Notes: a model not told the origin generated them from the sequence alone. DNA of 15,640 nucleotides from Bacteroidota bacterium (GCA_004356385.1 SMXL01000012.1:1-15640), one strand, 5' to 3'. Positions 8,801 through 15,640 are shown, counted from the stretch's first letter. A program made the numbers and translations.

Positions 8801-8928
8801 TTATTTCTTCCAAAATACTGTGCGTTCGCTGGCGTTGGAATCACAAGGACGCCCGCGATGGGTAGAACGATCAGAAGGACGAGCAGACGTCTCAAGCAGG
8901 ATCGGGTCTCGGAAACGATGTTTATCAT
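5803..8928 (-). CDS. Exported gluzincin-like peptidase + TolB-type beta-propeller + Omp85-like outer-membrane barrel
   Basis: A 1041-residue protein predicted to sit in the outer membrane. Residues 1-36 are a signal peptide (hydrophobic core LLVLLIVLPIAGVLVI, cleavage ANA|Q). Residues about 45-290 resemble the peptidase-MA/M1-type gluzincin domain: HELVH at 150-154, then GWLIEGMAEYLS with Glu181 as likely third zinc ligand. Residues about 311-590 contain five propeller motifs of the SPDG type, near 316, 370, 417, 460 and 516. Residues about 655-1041 look like an Omp85/surface-antigen barrel, with an IRGYG motif at 906-910, like the family's RGY/F loop, and a terminal aromatic residue (PGW). 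No POTRA repeats are visible. The ATG at 8928 was chosen because it starts the signal peptide; the frame is open further upstream only to a TTG at 9156. No Shine-Dalgarno. Its substrate is unknown; proteolysis or assembly at the cell surface is inference. Confidence 0.82.
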   Translation of the reverse strand: MINIVSETRSCLRRLLVLLIVLPIAGVLVIPTPANAQYFGRNKVNYDSFDFKSFQTDHFEFYVYPEEELAVKDASRMGERWYQRHSRTFLRQFFERKPIIFYANDADFHQTNAVGGMLGEGIGGVTESLKERVIMPLTGSYKETDHVLGHELVHSFQYDIALNRSDSIRFSLQMLPGWLIEGMAEYLSVGREDPHTAMWMRDAAIRDDLPTIHQITTDRSYFPYRYGQAYLAYIGGKYGDAAVANLFKLGGRIGLDSAFVYTLGITADSLSTEWISAVKEAYLPLVEGRTPVEDAGRKVLANDLDAGTINISPVVSPDGQYVAFLSEKDLFNINLFIADANTGEVVKTLKGTFRDSHFDAIRFISSAGSWSPDGQRFAFITFVEGDNEIAILDWNTGVIEESVSVAGVSAIVNPAWSPDGRTLAFTGLDGGISDIYLLDTRTKIVTQLTDDRYADLQPAWSPDGRTLAFVSDRGPGGTNFETLQYADERLVVMDTETLEFEVFKPFDGRHMNPQFSPDGRDLYFISDYDGFKDIYRFELASKEVYKITNLQTGVSGITAMSPAMSVAMQSGRMMFSVYSDGEYTVFSKEPAELEGVLVEADDMNRTYTAGILPPMRAVDEGLVGNYLNDPLTGLPPDQDYTLSEYSSALQLDYVAPPSIGVTAGGPYGGGIQGGVALFFSDMLGNHNLGVIVQANGTFKDIGGQVQYMNRGHRINYGGSIGHIPILYGGFLPGGRLDPETGDQLLYGQIRQRIYIDQVSGISSYPFTTTRRIEFGLGFVRYGFDYEVDRYIVDQFGNVRRERSDLNDQEPDPVYYGTASLAFVSDFSFFGFTSPVRGGRRRLEVTPFYGSQTYVRLLADLRQYVYIKPFTFAIRGMHVGNYGASENGENELFTSEYLGYSNGRSFIRGYGFGTFDGQDCRSGTIAECFAEQDRLIGSRVVMASAELRLPLLGSSAFSLIEFPYLPTELTFFFDGGVTWDTNDLPVLEFNTEHTTDRIPVFSAGVSTRFNLFGYTVLEIFYAKPFQRPDKGAHFGFQIVPGW

Positions 8929-9295
8929 GTGATCTATCTCTGTTGGATAGAGGTGGTTTCGGGTCGTCCTGATTCTACCTGAACAAACGATTGATACACG
9001 GGCGTTTGTCGAAACCGCTCCCGTGTTTACTCGTTTGTGTCGAAACTGGTCAGAATGTAACGGTGTAACACCCTCACAGTTGCCTGCGCAAAGAATTAGT
9101 TCTTTTAAACATAGGGTCGCAAAACGCGGTCCTAAATACGAAGCGATCTTCTTCAATGGCTGGTTAGAGATGCCGACTGGCAGTCAATCGGGGATGAACG
9201 GTTTGACGGAGTCGGTTTAGTCACCTCCTTGATCATTTGAGAGTCCTTCCTTCAGGACAAACCGAATTCTAGCTGTATTGAACAGCGGACAATAG
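8929..9295. promoter_or_regulatory. Divergent intergenic region between the protease-barrel gene and mrdA
   Basis: These 367 bases hold no convincing gene. They contain a 7-base motif three times: ACAAACG at 8983-8989, and CGTTTGT at 9003-9009 and 9032-9038. The last two are followed by (gt)cgaaac. The first two can pair as a hairpin. Nearer mrdA, tcacctcctt (9221-9230) equals the 16S rRNA 3' tail, and gtcct (9243-9247) can pair with aggac (9254-9258). No clear promoter consensus is seen. A start-to-stop stretch at 9023-9220 has no family resemblance and was not called. Confidence 0.5.
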
Positions 9296-11125
9296 ATGGA
9301 AGAATATCGTACAAGAAAACGCCTCTTCGTGTTCTTGATTTGCACGATTTTGGGCATTCTAATGCTGCGATTGTTCAAACTTCAGATCGTAGACACGTCA
9401 GCGTATTCCGGAGAGTCGCGAAACAACGCGGTAAGAGAGCGACGCATTCTTCCTGCGCGCGGATCCATTTTCGATCGAAACGGGACGTTGCTTGTAGACA
9501 ACGAGCCCGCCTACTCGCTTTTGGTAACTCCACTCTACTTCAACCCGGAGACCATTCCGCTTCTGGCCGAGTTATTGGTCCTTCCCGATTCCGTGATAAG
9601 CCATGGAGTTCAGAAAGCCAGAAAATGGAATTCCTTTCGTACCAGCCTTCTTGTCCGGGGGATCTCGTTCGACGTCCTGAGTCGCATTCTCGAGAACTAC
9701 CATCGTCTTCCAGGAATCTCGTACGAAGTTGATCAAAAGAGATTGTACAGAACGCGATTGCGAGCCTCGCACGTTCTAGGATACGTACGTCAGATCAGCG
9801 ACACGGATTTGAAATCCAGGAGGGACGAGGGCTATCAGCTGGGTGATCTGATCGGTCAGTCCGGACTCGAGCGTTCCTACGAACGAACGGTTCGCGGCGA
9901 GTTGGGGAGCGAACTGAATCTTGTCAATCGGTACGGACAGATTATCGAGCCATTCTTGGATGGTTCTGAGGATATAGCGTCGGAAAGTGGACTGAATCTG
10001 CACCTGACCATCGATCATGATATGCAGGTGTTGGCGGAATCACTCTTCGTGAATAAGAGAGGAGCGGCCGTTGCGCTCGACGTTCACACGGGCGAAATCC
10101 TGACTATGGTCAGCGCTCCAGACTACGACTTGGATATCTTCTCGAAAGCGCTGAAGCCCGAGACCTGGCGATACCTGACCACGAGCGACGAAAAGCCGAT
10201 TTTCAATCGAGCGACCTCGAGTCTTCTTCCACCCGGATCAACGTTCAAACCGTTCATCGCGATGATGGCGCTTGAGAGTGGGGCAATCACGCCGTCGTCT
10301 ACCTTTCATTGTGCCGGTTACCATCCTCGCGGAGGTCCACGTTTGTTTCGATGTCTGCACGTGCACGGAACGATCGCAGTCGAACAGGCCATCACAGAGT
10401 CATGCAATACTTTCTTCTTCGAAATGATGAAGCGGATAGACGTCAACACATTTAGCCGGTATGCCCACGCTTTTGGATTCGGTCAACTGGCCACTCTGGA
10501 TATTCGTGAACAGGGGACGGGGATGATACCGGATTCTGCCTATTACAATAGAGTCTATTCAGAGGGCTGGAATGTTGGGACACCGATGAGTCTCGGCGTC
10601 GGGCAGGGAGACATGGGTGTCACGCCGCTGCAGCTTGCCCGCTATATCGCCGCGATTGCCAATGGGGGGACGTTGGTATCTCCGCATCTTGTCCGGTCCA
10701 CAGAGCACCCGTTGACGGGCGAAATTCAATTCGTAACTCCCGAACCTACCTCGAAAATTGACATCAGTCCGCGCTACTTTGAGATCGTGCGTCGAGGCTT
10801 ACGCGGGGTCTTGACAGAAACCAGCCCGTGGTTGGAAATTCCTGGAATTCCAAGCGCTGGAAAAACCGGAACGGCGCAGAACAGTCGCGGGGAAGATGAT
10901 TCTGTATTCGTCATGTTTGCCCCTCTGGACGACCCCCAAATTGCGATCGCCGTCATGGTAGAAAATATCGGGTTCGGATCCATGTCGGCGGGACCCATAG
11001 CCAGTTTTATGGCCGAGCAGTTCCTGACAGGGAGTATTTCACCAACGAGAAATTGGCTCTTTCAACAGGTACTCGAAAACGAAAGTGAGCCATTGCCCGA
11101 GAGCCGGGCCGCGATGGGACGTTGA
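9296..11125 (+). CDS. mrdA: Penicillin-binding protein 2, class B transpeptidase of the elongasome
   Basis: PBP2 cross-links peptidoglycan during lateral wall growth in the periplasm, together with RodA. It has 609 residues, the normal length. A single membrane anchor lies at about 10-27 after a basic start. The dimerisation/pedestal domain begins RGSIFDRNGTLLVDN (56-70). The transpeptidase domain carries all three active-site motifs: STFK with nucleophile Ser315, SCN at 369-371, and KTGTAQ at 523-528. GVGQGDMGVTPLQLARY (434-450) is typical of PBP2. The ATG at 9296 gives the expected short cytoplasmic tail; the Shine-Dalgarno is poor. rodA follows after 24 bases. The usual mreBCD genes are not upstream; the divergent protease-barrel gene is there instead. 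Confidence 0.96.
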   Translation: MEEYRTRKRLFVFLICTILGILMLRLFKLQIVDTSAYSGESRNNAVRERRILPARGSIFDRNGTLLVDNEPAYSLLVTPLYFNPETIPLLAELLVLPDSVISHGVQKARKWNSFRTSLLVRGISFDVLSRILENYHRLPGISYEVDQKRLYRTRLRASHVLGYVRQISDTDLKSRRDEGYQLGDLIGQSGLERSYERTVRGELGSELNLVNRYGQIIEPFLDGSEDIASESGLNLHLTIDHDMQVLAESLFVNKRGAAVALDVHTGEILTMVSAPDYDLDIFSKALKPETWRYLTTSDEKPIFNRATSSLLPPGSTFKPFIAMMALESGAITPSSTFHCAGYHPRGGPRLFRCLHVHGTIAVEQAITESCNTFFFEMMKRIDVNTFSRYAHAFGFGQLATLDIREQGTGMIPDSAYYNRVYSEGWNVGTPMSLGVGQGDMGVTPLQLARYIAAIANGGTLVSPHLVRSTEHPLTGEIQFVTPEPTSKIDISPRYFEIVRRGLRGVLTETSPWLEIPGIPSAGKTGTAQNSRGEDDSVFVMFAPLDDPQIAIAVMVENIGFGSMSAGPIASFMAEQFLTGSISPTRNWLFQQVLENESEPLPESRAAMGR

Positions 11126-11149
11126 ACGATCAAAATTATCGGACGAAAG

Positions 11150-12409
11150 GTGCGCACCTGGTACACTAATCTCGATTTCCTCAGCATTTTTCTCTGGTGC
11201 TTATTGGTCTTTTTTGGTCTGGCTGCCATTTATTCCACGACCAACGGGCTGGCATCGGAATTTCTTCTGGATACGGTGCGGGATAATTACAATCGACAAT
11301 TGCTCTGGTTCGGCGTATGCGGACTGGGATTTGTCATAGCCCTTTTGTTACCGGTCAGGGTATACCAACACGCGGCCTTTCCAGTCTATATCCTGACGAT
11401 CGTTCTTCTGGTTATTGCGCTGATGTTTGGGCGAGAAATCAACGGAGCCCGGTCGTGGATTATGGTCGGGTCTATGCAATTTCAGGTCTCCGAACTGGCC
11501 AAGGTAGGAACAGTTCTAGGTGTCGCACACCTCGTTGGGCTGCGCGGGCCCAAAAGCATGGGCATCCAGTTTGCGTTGCTGGTCGTAGGAATGATTCTTC
11601 TTCCTGCCGTCTTGATCGTGTTACAAAATGACATGGGAACGGCGCTCGTTTTTTTGGGGCTGATTCCCATCGCACTGTTCTGGAGCGGACTCGAACTGGA
11701 TCTGCTTATAATTCTGATCGCCCCTGTTCTAGCCGGGTACCTTGCGATCGTATATGAGCCGGCTGCCTGGATATTTGCCATCGGGCTAACCGTGTTCATG
11801 TATATCCGAACCCGTGACCCCAAATTTACGTTTGTCACGGGCCTCTTCTCACTTGGGACCGTTCTCGTCGCCAGGGTCGCGCTGACTCAAATTCTCCAGC
11901 CCCACCAACTTGCAAGAATTCTTTCATTCACCGATCCGGGGTCTGAGCAGTTCAGATTGAATGAAGGGTTTCAGCAGGTTCAGTCCATGGCTGCGATCGG
12001 GTCCGGAGGATGGGCCGGAAAAGGCTTCATGCAGGGGACGCAAACCCAGGGGATTTTCGTATCCGAACAATCGACCGACTTTGTGTTCAGTGTCATTGGG
12101 GAAGAGTTCGGGTTTCTGGGATCAATGACGGTCCTGGTTCTTTTTCTCATTCTCTTACTGCGCCTCACGCATCTTGGGAGCCGAATCAAGCATCCCTTCG
12201 GGCTCATGGTCGCGGCTGGCACGGTCGGGATCTACCTGATCCACATTTTTATTAACATCGGTATGGCTACGGCTATCTTGCCGGTGATCGGTATCCCATT
12301 GCCGTTTCTTTCCTACGGTGGATCGGCCCTGCTTGCAAACACTGCTCTACTGGCAATCGTCGTATCCCTCTACATGCGCCGCGATGACTTTTCTATTTAC
12401 GGGTACTGA
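11150..12409 (+). CDS. rodA: RodA, SEDS-family peptidoglycan glycosyltransferase
   Basis: RodA polymerises lipid II into glycan strands in the inner membrane and works as a complex with PBP2. The 419-residue protein has many hydrophobic segments. SEDS signatures are NGARSW (98-103), VSELAK (113-118), QNDMGTALVF (159-168), EQSTDFVF (306-313, containing the Asp matching the family's essential acidic residue), GEEFGFLG (317-324), and NIGM ... GIPLPFLSYGGS (369-392). The start is a GTG 24 bases after the mrdA stop; the only upstream in-frame codons before a stop are not ATG, GTG or TTG. The gene end overlaps the next gene's ATG by 26 bases, suggesting translational coupling. Confidence 0.95.
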   Translation: MRTWYTNLDFLSIFLWCLLVFFGLAAIYSTTNGLASEFLLDTVRDNYNRQLLWFGVCGLGFVIALLLPVRVYQHAAFPVYILTIVLLVIALMFGREINGARSWIMVGSMQFQVSELAKVGTVLGVAHLVGLRGPKSMGIQFALLVVGMILLPAVLIVLQNDMGTALVFLGLIPIALFWSGLELDLLIILIAPVLAGYLAIVYEPAAWIFAIGLTVFMYIRTRDPKFTFVTGLFSLGTVLVARVALTQILQPHQLARILSFTDPGSEQFRLNEGFQQVQSMAAIGSGGWAGKGFMQGTQTQGIFVSEQSTDFVFSVIGEEFGFLGSMTVLVLFLILLLRLTHLGSRIKHPFGLMVAAGTVGIYLIHIFINIGMATAILPVIGIPLPFLSYGGSALLANTALLAIVVSLYMRRDDFSIYGY

Positions 12410-14465
12410 ATTGATCTCTGGAATAAGGACGCCCTATCGCCTCCTGCCGGCCGTAATCAACGCAACTGTGTTGTTTTGTCTTTTTTCGGCGGCGCCAATC
12501 GAGGTAGGAGCTCAGGCCAAAGACTCCTTGGACGTCGAGCTTCCGGAGATACGGGTCACTGCCACAAGGGGAATGGGAACGGAATCCACGTCTCCTTTTT
12601 CACTGATCTCGGTTCGCCGGCCAGACCACGTCGTGGATACCTCTCCGGGAATCTCTCTTGAACAGACGCTTCGAGGCGTCCCCGGCCTTTTCATCAGCAG
12701 CAGAAATCACTTCGCCGTCGGCGAGCGCCTGGTCATCCGAGGGATGGGAAGTCGAGCTCCCTTTGGAGTTCGGGGGATCCAGGTTGTCTTGGACGGAATT
12801 CCGTTGACGCTACCCGACGGTCAATCGGTGGCTGGAATTGTGGATCCGGGTATGATTACTTCCGTGCAGCTCATTCGAGGGCCAGCCTCTGTTTTCTGGG
12901 GAAATGGAAGCGGCGGCGCGCTGTTTCTTTCGACGAATCGAGCTCGACTCGACTATCCGACGCGCATAAAAGTGCAGACCGGCTCGTACGGGCTGCGGCA
13001 AGCGAGCGCTGAAACCAATTTTCGAATTAATGGGAATTCGTTTCGGGCCTACGCGTCTTCGATATCGCTCGACGGCTATCGCGATCACAGCTCAGGAAGA
13101 TTCACACGCGGAGCTCTTTTTGCACGCATCAACGCAGGAAACCAGGCCGTGTTAAGCGTAATTGGTGCCGTCGCAGACCAGAGAGCAGATCACCCGGGCT
13201 CTCTCAAAGTGGATCAATTGAACGAAGACCCCACCCAGGCGAACGGCTTATTCAAAAGTAGATTGGCAGGGAAAGAAAGCAGACAGGTCCAGGTTGGAGT
13301 AAGGCTGCTGGCGGCAACAGACTTTGGAATTCTAACCACGTCGGCCAATTTTATCACGCGGGCGCTCCGCAATCCATTGCCTTTCGCGTTTATTGATCTG
13401 GATCGGTCTGCAGGCGGAGTTGATATTTCTCTTCAAAGAGAAAGCGATGAGTGGGCCTGGGCCGTTGGCGCGGACGTGCGTTTCCAGAACGATCGGAGGG
13501 AGAACTGGAATACGGTGGAGGGCGAACGAGGCACAGATCAGGCTCTTGATCAAACAGAAAACGTACTGAACACGTCGGCTCGCTCGGTGGTGATGTATTC
13601 TCCGACGGAACGCTTGCAACTCGCCGCCGGAGCGAGGTTCGATTACGTCAAGTTTGACATGGAGGATCATTTTCTGTCGAACGGTGACCAGTCGGGCGAA
13701 CGCACATTTGACGCCGTAAGTCCGGTGCTGGGATTCTCATATCAACTGGAAGGCGCCACGATTTACGCAGACATCGGATCTGCATTCGAGACGCCGACCA
13801 CCACCGAACTGGTAAACCGCCCAGACCTTACTGGCGGCTTCAATCCGGAATTGGATGCTCAGACAACGCGTGGAGTTGAGGGCGGAATTAGGCTGCGCAG
13901 CAAGGCCAATCGCGTGTCTGCTGACATCGCTGCGTATAGACTCGAAATCAGCGATCGTCTGGTTGCTTTTCAGACAGAAGAAGGAGGGGAGAGGACGTTC
14001 TTTCGGAATGGCGGGAAGAACATTCACTACGGAATTGAAGCGGCAGTCATCTGGAATCCTGTGCCAAGCGTCCGGATCAACGCAAGCGGATCCAAGGGAA
14101 CCTTCGAGTTTCAGGAAAAAGATCTTGAGGGCAATCGCCTACCCGGTGTGCCGGAATTGCAATTTGCCTTTGAGGCGGAGTTTTCTCAAGGAGGTCTTCG
14201 CACCCGGGTCTCCCTGCTGTACACGGACGCCTACTTCGTCGATGACGCGAATACGATTTCGACGGATGCGTATTCTCTGGTTGACCTGAATCTCTCTCAT
14301 GTCGGGATACCGCTTGGTACAGCGCTCGTACGACCCTTTTTTCAGATAAGCAACCTGCTCGACGAGACGTATGTCTCCTCGGTAACGATTAATTCGAGCA
14401 GCGGCAGCTATTTCGATCCGGGATCGGGGCGTTCATTCCAGGGTGGACTGAACGTTTTGTTCTAA
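12384..14465 (+). CDS. TonB-dependent outer-membrane receptor
   Basis: TonB-dependent receptors take up scarce nutrients, often iron complexes, through a plugged 22-strand barrel driven by TonB. The protein has 693 residues. A signal peptide (about 1-45; hydrophobic VINATVLFCLFSAAP, cleavage AQA|K) is followed by a TonB-box-like segment ELPEIRVTATR (52-62). The plug at about 85-185 includes LVIRGMGSRAPFGVRGIQVV, DGIPLTLPDGQS and VQLIRGPASVFWGNGSGG. The barrel ends in the aromatic NVLF. The ATG at 12384 lies inside rodA; a TTG at 12411, just after the rodA stop, would also give a good signal peptide. Its plug resembles FecA-type siderophore/citrate receptors, but the ligand cannot be read. It is likely read from the mrdA-rodA transcript, though an internal promoter is possible. 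The frame further upstream (to 12318) is only shadow sequence within rodA. Confidence 0.92.
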   Translation: MTFLFTGTELISGIRTPYRLLPAVINATVLFCLFSAAPIEVGAQAKDSLDVELPEIRVTATRGMGTESTSPFSLISVRRPDHVVDTSPGISLEQTLRGVPGLFISSRNHFAVGERLVIRGMGSRAPFGVRGIQVVLDGIPLTLPDGQSVAGIVDPGMITSVQLIRGPASVFWGNGSGGALFLSTNRARLDYPTRIKVQTGSYGLRQASAETNFRINGNSFRAYASSISLDGYRDHSSGRFTRGALFARINAGNQAVLSVIGAVADQRADHPGSLKVDQLNEDPTQANGLFKSRLAGKESRQVQVGVRLLAATDFGILTTSANFITRALRNPLPFAFIDLDRSAGGVDISLQRESDEWAWAVGADVRFQNDRRENWNTVEGERGTDQALDQTENVLNTSARSVVMYSPTERLQLAAGARFDYVKFDMEDHFLSNGDQSGERTFDAVSPVLGFSYQLEGATIYADIGSAFETPTTTELVNRPDLTGGFNPELDAQTTRGVEGGIRLRSKANRVSADIAAYRLEISDRLVAFQTEEGGERTFFRNGGKNIHYGIEAAVIWNPVPSVRINASGSKGTFEFQEKDLEGNRLPGVPELQFAFEAEFSQGGLRTRVSLLYTDAYFVDDANTISTDAYSLVDLNLSHVGIPLGTALVRPFFQISNLLDETYVSSVTINSSSGSYFDPGSGRSFQGGLNVLF

Positions 14466-14590
14466 AGTGAATCCTCACCGTTGAGCCGCCTCTTCTTGGC
14501 CACCTTTTGGCTGAATGGAATAAGAAGAAGTGTAGACGCGAGCCAGACGGCGAGCATTGAGAATAGCAAGATGGAGAACATTGATTTCAT
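14462..14590 (-). CDS. Possible small single-span membrane protein, 42 residues
   Basis: On the minus strand an ATG at 14590 opens 42 codons ending in TAG. Residues 5-25 (FSILLFSMLAVWLASTLLLIP) form one clean hydrophobic span. A basic tail follows (KVAKKRR at 29-35) and then NGEDSL. This arrangement is typical of small membrane proteins. It overlaps the stop of the TonB receptor gene by 4 bases, tail to tail. There is no good ribosome-binding site, and the upstream hairpin at 14592-14610 lies close to its start. I do not recognise a family. It could be chance, since only length and composition support it. Confidence 0.4.
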   Translation of the reverse strand: MKSMFSILLFSMLAVWLASTLLLIPFSQKVAKKRRLNGEDSL

Positions 14591-14591
14591 G

Positions 14592-14610
14592 AGCCGAATC
14601 AAATTCGGTT
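14592..14610 (+). terminator. Hairpin after the TonB receptor gene
   Basis: agccgaat (14592-14599) pairs with attcggtt (14603-14610), eight pairs including one G-T, around a three-base loop. It is followed by aattcttct on the plus strand. It lies 126 bases after the receptor stop and could end the mrdA-rodA-receptor transcript. The T tract is interrupted, so a strong terminator is not certain. Confidence 0.45.
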
Positions 14611-14679
14611 AATTCTTCTCACCTTGAGTACGCGCTATTTTGTGAATTTCGCGATCCGGAGACGCCTGAAGGCCCCGGT

Positions 14680-14727
14680 TTTTCTGGACGCAGACTTTTA
14701 AGGACGCAGGTTTTTACCGACGTATGC
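14680..14727. repeat. Three tandem 16-base units upstream of the asparagine-synthetase-like gene
   Basis: Unit 1 (14680-14695) is TTTTCTGGACGCAGAC. Unit 2 (14696-14711) is TTTTAAGGACGCAGGT. Unit 3 (14712-14727) is TTTTACCGACGTATGC. All share TTTT and GACG at the same offsets; units 1 and 2 share GGACGCAG. They lie 70-117 bases before the TTG start of the next gene, a position that suits regulator-binding sites, but function is inference. Confidence 0.5.
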
Positions 14728-14796
14728 AGGATAATCGTCTCGGATCAGTTCGCTAGATTGAACAGATCATTCATTTCAATTTGAGATCAGGCCTAA

Positions 14797-15640
14797 TTGA
14801 GCGGACTCTGTGGCATAATTCATCTTGATGGAGTTCCCGCCCAGATGGAGCACCTACAGCCGATGGCCCAGGCTGTATCACGTCGGGGGCCCGACGGAAT
14901 TACCACGTACTGTGTCGGGCAAGCCTCTCTCTGTCATCTTGCCCTTCATGTCTATCCGAACGATTTAATCGACAAGCAACCGCTTGTCGACCTCGCTGGA
15001 GATCAAATAATCGTATACGACGGAAGGCTCGACAACCGGCTCGAGTTGAAAGAGTCGCTGGGCCTCAAGAGATCAGAACCAGAGGAAAATTTCAGCGATG
15101 CGGCGTTAATTCTGGGTGCGTATCGAAAATGGGGATTGGAATGCGCAGAGCATCTTCTAGGAGATTTCGCCTTCGCGATCTGGGACGCATCCGAGCGCCG
15201 ATTGTACGCCGCTCGGGACGCCATGGGAATGCGCGCGTTTTACTATCGGGCTGAACTGGGGCGCTTCCTATTCGGTACGGAAGTGAAGCAGATTCTGGAA
15301 GCGCCCGACGTACCCTGCGAAATCAACGAAACTTCGGTCGCTGCTCATCTTGTCGGATACTTTGGCAAGCTTTCCAGCACGTTTTACGAAGGAATTGATC
15401 AGCTGGAGCCGGCGCACGTGCTGGTTGTCGATGAGGCAGGTGTCAAGACGTGGAGGTTCTGGGATATCGATCCGGAAAAGCAGATCTGGTACTCAAATTA
15501 CTCCGACTACTACGACCATTTTCGGGAAGTATATATCGAGGCCGTACGCTCGCGAATTGATACGATCAGACCGATCGGAATTATGCTCAGTGGCGGAATT
15601 GATTCTGGAGCAATTGCCTCGACCGCCGCATGGCTTGCAC
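14797..15640 (+). CDS. Asparagine synthetase-like protein (GATase2 + ATP-pyrophosphatase domains), 3' end outside window
   Basis: These enzymes adenylate a carboxylate and form an amide; relatives include AsnB and lasso-peptide cyclases. The first 281 residues are present. The frame opens with TTG at 14797 giving MSGLCGIIHLDGVP; an ATG at 14828 is in another frame. RRGPDG is at 29-34, VYDGRLDNR at 73-81, SDAALILGAYRKWG at 100-113, GDFAFAIWD at 122-130, and the ATP loop SGGIDS at 265-270. Compared with E. coli AsnB, the N-terminal Cys sits at residue 5 instead of following Met, the Gln-binding Arg of RLSI is replaced (HLALHV), and the Asn of NGEIYN is Asp. The glutaminase half may therefore be inactive or use ammonia, as in lasso cyclases. 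The true substrate is unknown; downstream neighbours would decide. Confidence 0.85.
   Translation, partial: MSGLCGIIHLDGVPAQMEHLQPMAQAVSRRGPDGITTYCVGQASLCHLALHVYPNDLIDKQPLVDLAGDQIIVYDGRLDNRLELKESLGLKRSEPEENFSDAALILGAYRKWGLECAEHLLGDFAFAIWDASERRLYAARDAMGMRAFYYRAELGRFLFGTEVKQILEAPDVPCEINETSVAAHLVGYFGKLSSTFYEGIDQLEPAHVLVVDEAGVKTWRFWDIDPEKQIWYSNYSDYYDHFREVYIEAVRSRIDTIRPIGIMLSGGIDSGAIASTAAWLA

Noticed and set aside
8929..9156. 76-residue extension of the protease-barrel protein from a TTG
   Set aside because: It would bury the signal peptide, which starts properly at the ATG at 8928.
9023..9220. 65-residue plus-strand frame in the divergent spacer
   Set aside because: No family resemblance, no ribosome-binding site, and it spans the repeated motifs.
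9221..9230. Perfect minus-strand ribosome-binding site for a hidden small gene
   Set aside because: No ATG, GTG or TTG lies 5-10 bases after it; the only GTG is inside the site itself.
14611..14796. Lasso-peptide precursor upstream of the asparagine-synthetase homologue
   Set aside because: Short frames there (up to 25 codons, e.g. from a TTG at 14634) lack a leader with the conserved Thr and a Gly- or Ala-started core with a suitably placed Asp or Glu.

Overview
The window comes from a bacterium with moderate GC (about half by eye). It most resembles the Bacteroidota/Rhodothermota/Balneolota group. Pointers to this are a tRNA gene without an encoded CCA, mostly weak or absent Shine-Dalgarno sequences, a large secreted protein joining a metalloprotease, a TolB-type propeller and an outer-membrane barrel, and a TonB-dependent receptor. 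The lineage is inferred from gene content only.

Left part (1-1690): the window opens inside an indolepyruvate:ferredoxin oxidoreductase alpha-subunit gene (iorA-like). It stops right after the thiamine-diphosphate domain, without the usual C-terminal ferredoxin domain. Only about 25 bases later lies the remnant of a RIC/YtfE/ScdA di-iron repair gene, which has no start, no N-terminal domain and an in-frame TAG. A minus-strand tRNA-Pro(CGG) follows, with a short copy of its 3' end about 110 bases away.

Centre (1691-5802): a minus-strand pair, pyrD (quinone-type dihydroorotate dehydrogenase) followed by a long-chain acyl-CoA ligase, reads toward the tRNA. The plus-strand phzF-family gene diverges from pyrD and ends at a hairpin shared with the next convergent gene.

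Right part (5803-15640): a 1041-residue exported protein on the minus strand combines a gluzincin peptidase, a WSPDGR propeller and an Omp85-like barrel. Divergent to it is the cell-elongation pair mrdA (PBP2) and rodA (SEDS glycosyltransferase). A TonB-dependent receptor whose ATG lies inside the end of rodA follows. A 330-base gap holds a possible 42-residue antisense membrane peptide, a hairpin and a three-unit 16-base repeat. The window ends inside an asparagine-synthetase-like gene starting with TTG, whose glutaminase domain looks altered in a way reminiscent of lasso-peptide cyclases.

Most genes are ordinary housekeeping or envelope genes. The points worth a second look are the broken RIC gene with the truncated iorA, the class 2 pyrD with cysteine at the catalytic-base position, the protease-propeller-barrel fusion, and the asparagine-synthetase homologue with its upstream repeats. 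I see no CRISPR array, transposase or clear novel defence system.
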